NCBI GenBank assembly: GCA_044222225.1
Contig: JBGANR010000006.1
Coordinates: 124,001-188,000 of the forward strand
DNA: 64,000 nt
Direction: 5' to 3'
Source: JBGANR01 sp044222225
GTDB lineage: Bacteria > Actinomycetota > Actinomycetes > Mycobacteriales > Mycobacteriaceae
The position numbers and the translations under genes are program-made. Under the pieces are notes generated by a model that saw only the letters and a program-made list of their open reading frames with translations, was not told the DNA's origin and searched no databases. Shown piece by piece: positions 1 through 7,572 of this stretch. The stretch's first letter is position 1. Each line of letters begins with the position of its first letter.

Positions 1-1
1 G

Positions 2-163
2 CGCGTCCTCGATCCGGCGACGCCCGTGGCCGTGCAGGCGCAGCGGCAGGTCGAGATGGTGACGCCCACGCTGACCTCCTACGCGGGCGCCGCGGACCTC
101 GTCGGCGAGGGTACCGAGACCGAGCAGCGGGTGGTCGGCTTCCAGCTGATCCGCGGCGGGTAG
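2..163 (+). CDS. C-terminal end of an unidentified protein (partial)
   Basis: An open frame enters from the left edge and ends at TAG 161-163, giving 53 C-terminal residues that end in GFQLIRGG. Codon use is strongly GC3-biased, as expected of a coding frame in this genome. I recognise no domain in this short piece. It faces the kinase gene tail to tail, with 61 bases between the two stop codons. Confidence 0.5.
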   Translation, partial: RVLDPATPVAVQAQRQVEMVTPTLTSYAGAADLVGEGTETEQRVVGFQLIRGG

Positions 164-224
164 CGGCGGGCCGGACCCCGGCCGGGGCGGTCGGCGATCC
201 TGGGCCGGCTCACGGTCGTGCCGG

Positions 225-1688
225 CTAGAACGTCCCCGTGGCCGTGTTGCCCTTGCCCTTGTCCTCCACCTTCGGCGAGCCCGTCGTCCAGGTGACGATG
301 TTGCCGTCGCCGGTGATCCGGATCGTGTCGGCCGCCGTCACCGCCACGATGTTGTCGTTCCCGGTGATCGTCAGCGTCGTGCAGTGTCCGGTGATGGTGA
401 CGATCGAGTCCTTCACCGTCACCGTCTTGGCGTCGTCACTGCAGTCGAGCGTGATGATCCCGCCGAGGTCGGGCGCCTTCGACGTCGTGCTCCGGCCGGA
501 CGGCGTCGAGGTGGACGTGGCCGAGCTCTCCTCACTCGGCGACACGCCGGTCGAGGTCGAGGTCGTCGCCGACGGCGCTTCGTTCCCGCGCAGTTTCCAC
601 AGCGCGACGCCCGCCCCGCCGACCACGAGCACCCCGACGATCACCAGCCCGATCAGCAGCGACGAACGCTTCTTCTTCGGCGGCGGGTAGGACGGCCCGG
701 GGTACTGGTTCGGCGGATACGGCGGCTGTTGCGGATACGACGGAGGCGGGTACGCGGGGCCGCCCATCGGCGGGTTCGGCGGCGGACCCCCGTACCCCTG
801 ACCTCCGAACGCCGGCCGCGGCGCGACCGGCTGCGTCGGTCCGGTCATCTCGGCCTGCGGCGGTGCCACGCCGTCGACGGCCCGGCGGAACGCCGCGGCG
901 AAGTCCGAGCACGTCGCGAACCTGTCCTCGCGGTTCTTCGCCATCGCCCGCGCGAGCACGGCGTCGACGGCCGCGGGCAGGTCGGCGCGGGCCGCGCGCG
1001 CCGACGGCGGCGGCTCCGAGATGTGGGCGGTCGCGACGAGCACCGCGCTGCTGCGGACGAACGGCGCCCGGCCCGTCAGCGCGCGATACGCCGTGCACGC
1101 GAGGGAGTACTGATCGGAGCGGTTGTCCAGCGGATCGCCGCACAGCTGCTCGGGCGAGGCGTAGGCGATGGTCCCGACGGCGACGCCCGTCTCCGTCAGT
1201 TCGGACGCCTCGGCGCCGATCCGCGCGATGCCGAAGTCGGTCAGCATCACGCGCCCCGTCGCGCTGATGAGGATGTTCGCCGGCTTGACGTCGCGATGCA
1301 CGAGTCCCCGAGCGCCCGCGTGATCGAGGGCGGCGGCGACATCGGTGACGATCCGCGCGACCTCACCCGGCGGCAACGCGCCGTCGCCGATCACGGCGCC
1401 GAGATCATGACCGTCCACCAGTTCGAACGCTGCCCACAGCCGGCCGTCGTACTCGCCGCGATCGTGCACGGTGACGATCGCGGGATGCGAGAGCGAGGCC
1501 ACGATGTCCGACTCGCGCTCGAATCGCCTGCGATAGGCGTCGTCGTACGTCAGCGCCGCCGCCATCACCTTGACGGCCTCCCGACGCGGCAGCCGGGGAT
1601 GCTTCGCGACGTACACCTCGCCCATCCCGCCGGCGCCGAGCAGCCGCTCGATGGTGTACCCGGCGAACGTCTCACCCGGTCGCAGCAC
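225..1688 (-). CDS. Transmembrane Ser/Thr protein kinase with C-terminal DUF3060 domain
   Basis: A Hanks-type Ser/Thr kinase of the actinobacterial Pkn family, 487 aa. The N-terminal catalytic domain has the Gly-loop GAGGMGEV (about 18-25), Lys40 in AVKVM, HRD at 131-133, DFG at 151-153 and the activation-segment end ASPEQL. A Pro/Gly/Tyr-rich juxtamembrane linker leads to one membrane helix (about 342-365). Outside the membrane are a Ser/Thr-rich stalk and about 75 residues of Asx/Gly/Thr-rich beta repeats with two Cys, matching DUF3060, a domain found outside several actinobacterial kinases. The start is GTG 1688 because GGGAGG lies five bases upstream; an upstream GTG at 1703 lacks a Shine-Dalgarno sequence. 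Substrates cannot be inferred. The CapA lipoprotein gene lies 113 bases upstream on the same strand. Confidence 0.9.
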   Translation of the reverse strand: MLRPGETFAGYTIERLLGAGGMGEVYVAKHPRLPRREAVKVMAAALTYDDAYRRRFERESDIVASLSHPAIVTVHDRGEYDGRLWAAFELVDGHDLGAVIGDGALPPGEVARIVTDVAAALDHAGARGLVHRDVKPANILISATGRVMLTDFGIARIGAEASELTETGVAVGTIAYASPEQLCGDPLDNRSDQYSLACTAYRALTGRAPFVRSSAVLVATAHISEPPPSARAARADLPAAVDAVLARAMAKNREDRFATCSDFAAAFRRAVDGVAPPQAEMTGPTQPVAPRPAFGGQGYGGPPPNPPMGGPAYPPPSYPQQPPYPPNQYPGPSYPPPKKKRSSLLIGLVIVGVLVVGGAGVALWKLRGNEAPSATTSTSTGVSPSEESSATSTSTPSGRSTTSKAPDLGGIITLDCSDDAKTVTVKDSIVTITGHCTTLTITGNDNIVAVTAADTIRITGDGNIVTWTTGSPKVEDKGKGNTATGTF

Positions 1689-1801
1689 AACGGCCTCCCG
1701 CACTCGAGCTCCCGACGTCCGGCCCACGCCCGTGGCCCGGCCTCCGATTGTGCCCCGGACGGCGGCGGACGCCGCGCGGTTCCCGTCGATCGAACCCGAG
1801 G

Positions 1802-2869
1802 TTACTTCGGGACCGGGGTGAACTGCGCGCGGATGCCGCCGCGCAGCGTCGGCGAGATGCCGTTGAGGTAGGAGAGCACCTCCGTCGCCTCGGCACCGGT
1901 GTACGGCGTGGGCACGAAGTCGTTGTAGGCGTCGGTCCGTGAGACGCGCGTCGGAATGACGCGATACTCGACGCCGGAGACCTTCTTTCCGTCGAGGTCG
2001 ACGCGCGTCTGCAGAATGATCGTCCGCTTGTCGGTGGGATTGTTGTTGCCGCCGAAGGAGAAATTCGCCAGCGAATAGGCGATGAGTCTGCCCTTGTACA
2101 CGGCGAGCGACTGCAGGACGTGCGGATGCGAGCCGATCACCATGTCGGCGCCGTTGTCGATGAGAAACTTCGCCAGCTCGATCTGGACGTCGTACGGCTG
2201 GTCGGTGGCCTCGATCCCCCAGTGCATGAACGGGACGACGACGTCGGCGCCCCGCTGCCGCAGGCCGTCGATGTCGCGCTTGAGCTGCGCCCGCATGTCG
2301 GGCGTGTCCTCCCACGCCGAATGGCCGAACAATCCGATCTTCACACCTTTGACGTCGGCGATATGGGTCAGCTCGTCGCCGAAGGGGGCGACGCCGACGC
2401 CCTTGAGGGTCGCGACGGTGTCGTCGTAGCCGACCTGTCCGTAGTCGCCCGTGTGGTTGTTGGCCAGTGTGGCCGCCTCGATACTCGCGGCCGGCAACGT
2501 CTTGGCGATCGCCGGATCGCCGCGGAAGTGGTAGTACTCGCCGCCGCCCTTGTCGATCTTCTGCCCGCGCTTCGTCAACGCCACCTCGACGTTGGCGACG
2601 GTCAGATCATCCTTCTCGAAATAGCTCTTGACGTTCTGGAAGAAGTAACCGGGATCGTCGCCGTTCGCGGCCCAGACCGCGGGCAGGCTCGATCCGGCGT
2701 CGAAGCGGTCGTCGGTGCCGAGGATGTTGTCACCGACCCAGGTGAGCACGAGCTGCTGCCTGCCCGCCGGCTCCATCGCGGACGTTTCGCTCCGCGACGA
2801 CGGCTCGCCGCCGCCACATCCGGCGACCACCAGAGCCGTCACCGCCAACGCCGCCGACCATCGCCGCAT
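1802..2869 (-). CDS. CapA-family lipoprotein (poly-gamma-glutamate capsule-type metallophosphatase fold)
   Basis: A secreted lipoprotein of 355 aa. The signal peptide from ATG 2869 (MRRWSAALAV) ends in a lipobox, VVAGCG. The mature part is a CapA/PGA_cap domain, a calcineurin-like fold. Visible family motifs are TWVGDNIL near the start, ANVEVALT, LANNHTGDYG (metal-binding Asn-His), VVPFMHWG and IGSHPHVLQS (metal-binding His pair). CapA proteins are linked to capsule polymer export or modification, but most actinobacterial homologues are uncharacterised, so the substrate is unknown. A possible upstream start at 2908 would place 13 charged residues before the signal peptide and is unlikely. The family call is firm; the function is not. 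Confidence 0.88.
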   Translation of the reverse strand: MRRWSAALAVTALVVAGCGGGEPSSRSETSAMEPAGRQQLVLTWVGDNILGTDDRFDAGSSLPAVWAANGDDPGYFFQNVKSYFEKDDLTVANVEVALTKRGQKIDKGGGEYYHFRGDPAIAKTLPAASIEAATLANNHTGDYGQVGYDDTVATLKGVGVAPFGDELTHIADVKGVKIGLFGHSAWEDTPDMRAQLKRDIDGLRQRGADVVVPFMHWGIEATDQPYDVQIELAKFLIDNGADMVIGSHPHVLQSLAVYKGRLIAYSLANFSFGGNNNPTDKRTIILQTRVDLDGKKVSGVEYRVIPTRVSRTDAYNDFVPTPYTGAEATEVLSYLNGISPTLRGGIRAQFTPVPK

Positions 2870-2966
2870 GCCCCCGGTGTCCCTTCGCCTCGACCGCCGC
2901 TCGATCATCGACGCCCAGCGCGCAGGACGGAAGTGGAAGCCCGAGATTCATCAGTTCGACCGACAA

Positions 2967-3045
2967 CCTCCCCGGATGTCCGGCTGGGCGGTGCGCCGAG
3001 GACATATACGCCTCGGCGGGGCGCCCAGGCGGACATCTGGGGAGG
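2967..3045. repeat. 35-bp imperfect palindrome with AT-rich centre
   Basis: Arms 2967-3001 and 3011-3045 pair with only a few mismatches around the 9-base loop acatatacg. The innermost part, CGCCGAGG/CCTCGGCG, is perfect. It lies upstream of the CapA gene and just downstream of the AIM24 gene, both leftward. It could terminate the AIM24 transcript or be a mobile palindrome. It has a TATA-containing centre like the repeat family at 5037, 44400, 53818 and 55333, but the arms are different. Confidence 0.6.
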
Positions 3046-3061
3046 CTCGGTGCCCGTGACG

Positions 3062-3727
3062 TCAGCCGGCGACCACCGGCTGGCCCTCGCTCGGCTGCAC
3101 CACGACGAAGCCCGGGCCGTGGAACGCGAGCTGGAAGGACTCGCCCGAGCCGCGTCCGATCAGGGCGCCGAGCTTCATGTCGTTCTTGATGGTCGGCGTG
3201 AGGCCGGCCGACCAGCACACCGCCGCCTGCGGATCGACGTACACGGGCTGCCGGCTGCAGTCGAGCAGCAGCGGCGGCCCGTCGCTCGAGACGGCGACCG
3301 TGCCGTGGCCGTTGAGCACGAGGTTCCACAGCCCGCCCGCGAGCATGCCCGCGTTGCCGATCATCTTGATGTCCCACTGCAGCGCCGCGTCGAAGGCCAG
3401 CAGGCTGGACGTGTTGATGGTGATCGCGTCGCCCTCGAGTTCCATGAGGAAGACGTCCTCGGCGCGGCGCGCGAAGTACACCTCGCCCTGGCCGCCGACC
3501 CGCATGAGCTGGCCGCCCTCGTTGCTGACGGCGCGCTTGAGGAAGTTGCCGACGCTGTTAGCGCCCTCGTGCTTGAACTGCAACTGGCCGAGGTAGGCGA
3601 CCATCGCCCCCTTCGCGGCGAGTACCTCGGGGCCGAAACCGACCCGGAGCATCTTGCTCGACTGCAGCAGCCAGCGCTGCTGGCTCTGCTGCACCTGATT
3701 GACCTGATCGAACAACGGGCTGCGCAC
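3062..3727 (-). CDS. AIM24 family protein
   Basis: A protein of 221 aa spanning a whole AIM24/TIGR00266-type domain (beta-rich, tryptophan-RNA-binding-attenuator-like fold). Typical features are the Gly-rich repeats LMRVGGQGEVYFA and FLMELEGDAITINTSSLLAF, and the GLWNLVLNGHGTVAV stretch. There is no signal peptide or membrane helix. The start is GTG 3727, preceded by AAGGGAA at good spacing. The yeast namesake supports mitochondrial membrane organisation, but bacterial members have no agreed role. Similar genes in actinobacteria often stand as single or tandem copies. The acyl-CoA dehydrogenase upstream is on the same strand, 102 bases away. Confidence 0.85.
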   Translation of the reverse strand: MRSPLFDQVNQVQQSQQRWLLQSSKMLRVGFGPEVLAAKGAMVAYLGQLQFKHEGANSVGNFLKRAVSNEGGQLMRVGGQGEVYFARRAEDVFLMELEGDAITINTSSLLAFDAALQWDIKMIGNAGMLAGGLWNLVLNGHGTVAVSSDGPPLLLDCSRQPVYVDPQAAVCWSAGLTPTIKNDMKLGALIGRGSGESFQLAFHGPGFVVVQPSEGQPVVAG

Positions 3728-3829
3728 GACGGTTCCCTTCCACGGACGATAATTGGCGTTACAGGAAGGCTAATCGCGGCCGGCCGTGTCGCGCATCCGG
3801 ATGACATCAGCGGAGTCGTGAGGCCGCCG

Positions 3830-4984
3830 CTATGTCCGCAGTCCACGGGCGATGACGAGCCGCTGGATCTGGTTGGTGCCCTCGAAGATCTGGGTCACCT
3901 TGGCGTCGCGGAAGTACCGCTCGACCGGCATGTCGCCGGTGTAGCCGGCCCCGCCGAGCACCTGAATCGCGTCGGTGGCGACCTTCATGGCGGCGTCGGT
4001 GGCGACGAGCTTCGCCACCGACGCGTTGCGCGAATACGGCAGCCCGGCGTCGCGCCGGCGAGCGGCGTCGAGATAGGTGGCGCGGGCGGCGTCGACGGCC
4101 GCCGCCATGTCGGCGAGCAGAAAGCCGAGGCCCTGATGATCGATGATCCGGCGACCGAACTGCACGCGCTCGTTCGCGTACGAGACGGCCACGTCGAGGG
4201 CAGCCTGCGCGATCCCGACGGCCACCGCGGCGATGCCGATACGTCCCGAATCGAGCGCCGAGAACGCGATCTGCAACCCCTGCCCTTCGGCTCCGATGCG
4301 CCGGTCCGCGTCGACGCGCGCGGCGTCGTAGAAGGCGGCTGTGGTCGGTACGGCGTGCAGTCCCATCTTCTGCTCCGGTGCGCCGAACGTCAGGCCGGGC
4401 GTGTCGCGATCGACATACAAGCAGGTCACGCCCTTGCCGCCGGCGCCCGTCCGGCAGAACAGGTTGTAGACGCCGGCGACCCCGCCGTGTGTGATCCATG
4501 CCTTTTGACCGGTGACGACGTACGCGTCGGCGCGGTCGGCGCTACGGTCGCGGTCGGCGCGGCAGGTGAGCGATGCGGCGTCCGACCCGGCCTGCGGTTC
4601 GGAGAGGCTGTAGGCGCCGACGACGTCCCCGGCCAGCATCGCGGGCAGCCACCGCCGCTTCTGCTCGGCCGTGCCGAACGACGCCAGCGGGTTGCAGGCC
4701 AGCCCGTGCACGCTCAGCGCGACGGCCACCGACGCCCACCTGGCCGCGACCTCCTCGAGAACCTGCAGGTAGACCTCGTAGGGCTGCGCCGCCCCGCCGT
4801 ACTCCTCGGCGTACGGCAACCCCATCAACCCGGCGTCGGCCAGCGTCCGGAACACCTGCGCGGGATACCTCGCCGTCCGCTCATACTCGTCGGCGATCGG
4901 CGCCATGGTCTTGTCGGCGACGTCCCTGGTCAGCGCGATGAGCTCGTGCGCCTCGGCGGTGGGCAGCAGACGGTCGACGGCCAC
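3830..4984 (-). CDS. Acyl-CoA dehydrogenase family protein
   Basis: An FAD-dependent acyl-CoA dehydrogenase of 384 aa, the normal length for the family. It oxidises an acyl-CoA to the trans-2-enoyl-CoA. Family signatures are VVGAYSLSEPQAGSDAASL (FAD/substrate loop), WITHGG, the DRRIGAEGQGL region, the helical stretch VQFGRRIIDHQGL and VLGGAGYTGD before the C-terminal catalytic glutamate region YRDAKVTQIFEGTNQIQ (Glu in FEG). The start is GTG 4984, with AAGGGA six bases upstream. A TTG at 4999 is possible but overlaps that Shine-Dalgarno. The gene stands alone, so the chain-length or branched-chain specificity is not shown. Confidence 0.9.
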   Translation of the reverse strand: MAVDRLLPTAEAHELIALTRDVADKTMAPIADEYERTARYPAQVFRTLADAGLMGLPYAEEYGGAAQPYEVYLQVLEEVAARWASVAVALSVHGLACNPLASFGTAEQKRRWLPAMLAGDVVGAYSLSEPQAGSDAASLTCRADRDRSADRADAYVVTGQKAWITHGGVAGVYNLFCRTGAGGKGVTCLYVDRDTPGLTFGAPEQKMGLHAVPTTAAFYDAARVDADRRIGAEGQGLQIAFSALDSGRIGIAAVAVGIAQAALDVAVSYANERVQFGRRIIDHQGLGFLLADMAAAVDAARATYLDAARRRDAGLPYSRNASVAKLVATDAAMKVATDAIQVLGGAGYTGDMPVERYFRDAKVTQIFEGTNQIQRLVIARGLRT

Positions 4985-5003
4985 GGCGGATCCCTTCAAT
5001 CGA

Positions 5004-5019
5004 GTTAACCCACGCTAAC
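5004..5019. promoter_or_regulatory. Candidate operator upstream of the acyl-CoA dehydrogenase gene
   Basis: GTTA-N8-TAAC lies 20 bases upstream of the GTG start and so may overlap the promoter. Such dyads are typical targets of TetR-family repressors of lipid genes. The dyad is short and could be chance. Confidence 0.35.
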
Positions 5020-5036
5020 CGAGATGGCGACTGTCT

Positions 5037-5105
5037 GGAACCTGTCGCTCAGAGGGGCGACGCGGCGCATATGTCCACGTCGACCCTCTCACGGACAGGT
5101 ACTGG
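5037..5105. repeat. ATAT-centred palindromic repeat, copy A
   Basis: Arms begin GGAACCTGTC on the left and end GGACAGGTACTGG on the right around gCATATGt. The element shares AGAGGGGC-ACGCGGCG-ATAT with copy B (55333) and ACAGGTACTGG with copy C (53818). It lies between an acyl-CoA dehydrogenase gene and tRNA-Gly. Confidence 0.7.
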
Positions 5106-5235
5106 ACGGTCAGATCATCACCCGACGCCTGGGCGTAGCCACCGAGAGCGGATCCGCTCTGTCGCCTCGGGCTCGGCCGTGCGCGGCTCAAGCGCCTGGT
5201 ATCGTGACTCCTCGCGGACGCCCTGGGCGCCGCAC

Positions 5236-5309
5236 GCCGATGTAGTTCAATGGCAGAACATCAGCTTCCCAAGCTGAATACGCGGGTTCGATTCCCGTCA
5301 TCGGCTCCA
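5236..5309 (+). tRNA. tRNA-Gly (anticodon CCC)
   Basis: A cloverleaf can be drawn by eye. The acceptor stem is GCCGATG with CATCGGC, the anticodon stem TCAGC with GCTGA around the loop TTCCCAA (anticodon CCC, reading GGG), and the T arm GCGGGTTCGATTCCCGT. The discriminator is T5306 and CCA is encoded at 5307-5309. The 3' half serves as the attachment site of the integrated element; after integration the tRNA stays complete. Confidence 0.95.
5265..5308. repeat. attL core (tRNA 3' half)
   Basis: Forty-four bases starting CTTCCCAAGCTGAATACGC and ending TCATCGGCTCC run from the anticodon loop to the CCA end of tRNA-Gly. They recur at 15069-15111 with one substitution and one missing T. Confidence 0.9.
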
Positions 5310-5315
5310 CCGAAA

Positions 5316-5345
5316 GCCCTGGTCAGGATGTTTTCTGACTAGGGC
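5316..5345. terminator. Bidirectional terminator between tRNA-Gly and integrase
   Basis: GCCCTGGTCAG (5316-5326) pairs with CTGACTAGGGC (5335-5345), 10 of 11, around an 8-base T-rich loop. It covers the integrase stop codon and can end both converging transcripts. It replaces the host tRNA terminator, which the insertion displaced to about 15111. Confidence 0.65.
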
Positions 5346-6555
5346 CTTCTTCGTTTCCGGAGGCGTCGGTGTCACAGGTTGTCACAACTCGATCGAAACT
5401 CGTTGCGGCGGCCTTGAGTGCGTCGTTCTGCGAGTGGGCGTAGACGCGCATCGTGAGCGATGCGTCCTTGTGCCCGATCCACGCCGCGACGACGGCGATC
5501 GGCACACCCTGCAGGTGCATGAGCGTCGCCGCGGTATGCCGGGCGCCGTGGAGCTTGATGTGGCGGACGCCGGCGGCCTTCACCGCGGCCTGCCACCGGC
5601 CGGACAGCACCGGCGGCGCGTAGGGCTCCCCGAGCTCGTTCGAGACGACATACAGGCCTGAGCCGTAGGCCGGTCCGACGGCGAGCCGCTCGGCGGCCTG
5701 GCGGACTCTGGCGGCCTTGAGGACCGTCACGAGCCGGGGCGGTAGCGGTAGCGTCCGCGCCGACGTCACCGTCTTGGTGTCGCCTTCGACTGTCGCCCCG
5801 CCGGCCGAGGTCCTGTTGTTGCCGATGGTGAGCGTCTTCGCGTCGAGGTCGACGTCGGCCCATCGGAGGCCGGCGAGTTCACCGCGGCGTAGCCCGGCGA
5901 GCGCGAGTTCCCACGCGTGTCCGAGGCGGTCGGTGGCGAACGCCGCCAGCAGCTTGCCGACCTCCTGCTCGGTGTAGGTGTCGACGGGCGTCGCCGTGTC
6001 TTCGATCCGGTCGACGCGCTCGGCGACGTTCCTCGGGACGATGCCCTGCTCGCGCGCGTCTTCCAAGACCTGAGTGACGGCGAGGATGGTCTTGTTCACC
6101 GCGGCGGGCGACCAGGGACGCCGAACGCGTCCTTTCGCTGTGATGGTGCCGCCGGACCGCAGAGCGCCGACGAGCTTGTCCAGGTCGGCCTTGGTGAGTT
6201 TCTGCACGGGCATGTCGCCGTGGCGTTCGACGAGCGGCGCCAGGTCGTAGCGGAGCTTGGCCAGTGACGTCGGCCTCAGCCTGTGCTTGCCCGCGATGTA
6301 GCCGTCGACGACGTCGCGGACTGTGGCGTTCGAGCGGGCTACGAAGGTGCCGGCGGCTGCCTTGCTCGTCGCGTCGGCGAGGGCTTCCCGCGCCGCCTTC
6401 TCGGTGGTGAACCGGCGGCGTATCTGCCGGCGCTTCCCGGTCTGCGGATCGACACCGACGTCGACGACGAGCGCGTACCGGATCTCGCGCTTGTTCGTCC
6501 GCCGGTTCTCGACCTCGACCTTGCGGATCTGCGGAGGCAACTGCTGACGCGCCAT
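5323..6555 (-). CDS. int: Tyrosine-type site-specific integrase
   Basis: A phage-type tyrosine recombinase of 410 aa that integrates and excises the element at tRNA-Gly. The N-terminal third contains an AP2-like arm-binding region (RIRRRFTTEKAAREALADA) and a SAM-like core-binding domain (about 75-190). The catalytic domain carries Arg223 (GLRRGE), His336 and Arg339 (HGARHT), His362 (IGHKD) and nucleophile Tyr372 (RVYAHS), so it looks active. Its stop is 15 bases from the attL core and it reads toward the tRNA. It follows the repressor gene by 6 bases and is probably cotranscribed with it, so repression of that promoter would also set integrase level. Confidence 0.95.
   Translation of the reverse strand: MARQQLPPQIRKVEVENRRTNKREIRYALVVDVGVDPQTGKRRQIRRRFTTEKAAREALADATSKAAAGTFVARSNATVRDVVDGYIAGKHRLRPTSLAKLRYDLAPLVERHGDMPVQKLTKADLDKLVGALRSGGTITAKGRVRRPWSPAAVNKTILAVTQVLEDAREQGIVPRNVAERVDRIEDTATPVDTYTEQEVGKLLAAFATDRLGHAWELALAGLRRGELAGLRWADVDLDAKTLTIGNNRTSAGGATVEGDTKTVTSARTLPLPPRLVTVLKAARVRQAAERLAVGPAYGSGLYVVSNELGEPYAPPVLSGRWQAAVKAAGVRHIKLHGARHTAATLMHLQGVPIAVVAAWIGHKDASLTMRVYAHSQNDALKAAATSFDRVVTTCDTDASGNEEGPSQKTS
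5370..5391. repeat. Candidate integrase arm site, left
   Basis: TGTCAC-N4-TGTCACAACTCG on the element side of attL, inside the 3' end of int. The same pattern with N5 occurs at 14946-14968 next to attR. Confidence 0.5.
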
Positions 6556-6561
6556 GACCGG

Positions 6562-7155
6562 CTACCCCTCCTCGGCCTTCGTCTCGGCGGCTGCGGGACC
6601 GGAAAGCTGCACCTGCGCATCACGGGCAAGCCAGATCAGCCGCTCCCGTTCTTTTTCGAGCTTGCGGATCGTCTCTTGCGCACGTTCAGCGTCCTGCCGC
6701 ATGTAATCCGAGAGCGCATCGGGAACCGCGAGACCGGCAGGGCGTCGCTCAGCGGCTTCGGCGTTGTGACGCGCCGTGGCGAGGTGCTGGTCAATCTGCG
6801 CTATCTGCTGAGCTAGACGGATCGGCGCATTAGAGGCACCCCAGGGATCGTTGGCGCCCGTGAACCATGAGACACCCTCGACGGCTGACATCGGCCGCCC
6901 TGGCAGCACCTCAACCTCGGCCAGTACGTCGGGAAAAAGCAATGCCAGCGGCGACACGTTCAGTGCCGCCGCCAGTCCAACGAGTTCAGACACATGGATG
7001 TCACGATCGCCCTGTTCCAACTTGGAGAGCGCAACTCGATGAATCGGCCGTCCAAGTTCACGCGTCCGCTCGGAAAGCTTGACCCAACTTAGCCCGGCGC
7101 GCATGCGCTCTCGTTTTACAGCCGCGCCGATCTGCCCCCTCCACTCTGTCGTCAT
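6562..7155 (-). CDS. XRE-family repressor with C-terminal coiled coil
   Basis: A protein of 197 aa. Residues about 8-70 form a Cro/cI-type helix-turn-helix (IGAAVKRERMRAGLSWVKLSE ... VALSKLEQGDRDIHVSEL). The rest is Ala/Arg/Glu-rich helix (about 115-185) with heptad character, suited to dimerisation; no peptidase domain is visible, so it is not a LexA-like self-cleaving repressor. It is divergent from the excisionase gene, and matching dyads CTGTCG-N6-CGACAG sit over its own start codon and over the excisionase ribosome-binding site. This is the layout of a lysis/lysogeny-type switch. In satellites, derepression is often done by a helper-phage protein that binds the repressor; the coiled coil could be that interface, but this is speculation. 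Confidence 0.85.
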   Translation of the reverse strand: MTTEWRGQIGAAVKRERMRAGLSWVKLSERTRELGRPIHRVALSKLEQGDRDIHVSELVGLAAALNVSPLALLFPDVLAEVEVLPGRPMSAVEGVSWFTGANDPWGASNAPIRLAQQIAQIDQHLATARHNAEAAERRPAGLAVPDALSDYMRQDAERAQETIRKLEKERERLIWLARDAQVQLSGPAAAETKAEEG

Positions 7156-7163
7156 GGCGACAG
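7146..7163. promoter_or_regulatory. Operator O1 of the element switch
   Basis: CTGTCG-N6-CGACAG overlaps the repressor start codon (CAT at 7153-7155). It has the same arms and spacing as O2, so the same dimer probably binds both. Confidence 0.65.
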
Positions 7164-7180
7164 CGTACGCCCATGGCCTG

Positions 7181-7208
7181 TTGCGTCCGCGACGGTATGT
7201 GTTAATGT
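7181..7208 (+). promoter_or_regulatory. Candidate rightward promoter of the element
   Basis: TTGCGT (7181-7186), a 16-base spacer and TAATGT (7203-7208) form a recognisable -35/-10 pair. The O2 dyad follows within 8-35 bases, so a bound repressor would block it. Confidence 0.45.
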
Positions 7209-7215
7209 CGATCTA

Positions 7216-7243
7216 GCGACAGATTCTGTCGCACTTACGACAG
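7216..7243. promoter_or_regulatory. Operator O2 with overlapping palindrome
   Basis: CTGTCG-N6-CGACAG (7226-7243) repeats the O1 pattern and runs into the AGGAGGAAG ribosome-binding site of the excisionase gene. The left arm is also half of a perfect palindrome GCGACAG-ATT-CTGTCGC (7216-7232), so three GCGACAG-type half sites are packed together. Confidence 0.65.
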
Positions 7244-7252
7244 GAGGAAGCC

Positions 7253-7420
7253 GTGAACGATCACAAGGCCGTGGCCGCGAAGCTCGGAGGGATCAGCCGC
7301 TCGACGGTGTTCGGGCTCTGGGCCTCGGGCCAGCTCGGCTCGGTGAAGATCGGCAGCCGCCGGTTCTCGACGGACCGGCAGATCGAGGAGTACATCGGCC
7401 GGCTCGAAGCCGCTGCCTGA
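7253..7420 (+). CDS. xis: Excisionase-like winged-helix protein
   Basis: A small basic protein of 55 aa starting at GTG 7253 behind AGGAGGAAG. It forms one MerR/AlpA-like helix-turn-helix (AAKLGGISRSTVFGLWASGQ) followed by the wing GSVKIGSRRFSTDRQIEEYI, the usual shape of phage and ICE excisionases that bend DNA and favour excision. First gene of the rightward operon; the next gene's ATG overlaps its TGA by one base. It could instead act as a transcription activator like AlpA. Confidence 0.75.
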   Translation: MNDHKAVAAKLGGISRSTVFGLWASGQLGSVKIGSRRFSTDRQIEEYIGRLEAAA

Positions 7421-7572
7421 TGCGTGTCGATCACTTTCGGTCGCTCGAAGACCTCGGCGAGGACTACCCGCCGGCCGACCGCACATACGACAAGACCCCG
7501 GTGCCTCCCACCAAGAAGTTCACCGGGGCCGTCGTGACCAGCCAGACCACCAACCACCAGGAGGAGATCTAG
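7420..7572 (+). CDS. Small element protein, unknown
   Basis: A 50-aa polar protein (begins MRVDHFRSLEDLGEDYPPAD) whose ATG uses the last A of the excisionase stop codon. The second half is Thr/Lys-rich and probably disordered. No family recognised. Immediate coupling on both sides (the next ATG follows the stop directly, with GGAGGAGAT as its Shine-Dalgarno) supports it being real. Confidence 0.6.
   Translation: MRVDHFRSLEDLGEDYPPADRTYDKTPVPPTKKFTGAVVTSQTTNHQEEI

Noticed and set aside
176..187. CCCCGGCCGGGG as a terminator
   Set aside because: A palindrome without loop space or T-run, expected by chance at this GC content.
2120..5008. Very long open frame (962 codons) on the plus strand
   Set aside because: It is antisense to the CapA, AIM24 and acyl-CoA dehydrogenase genes, which have clear domains. 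Long empty frames on the opposite strand are usual in DNA of this GC content.
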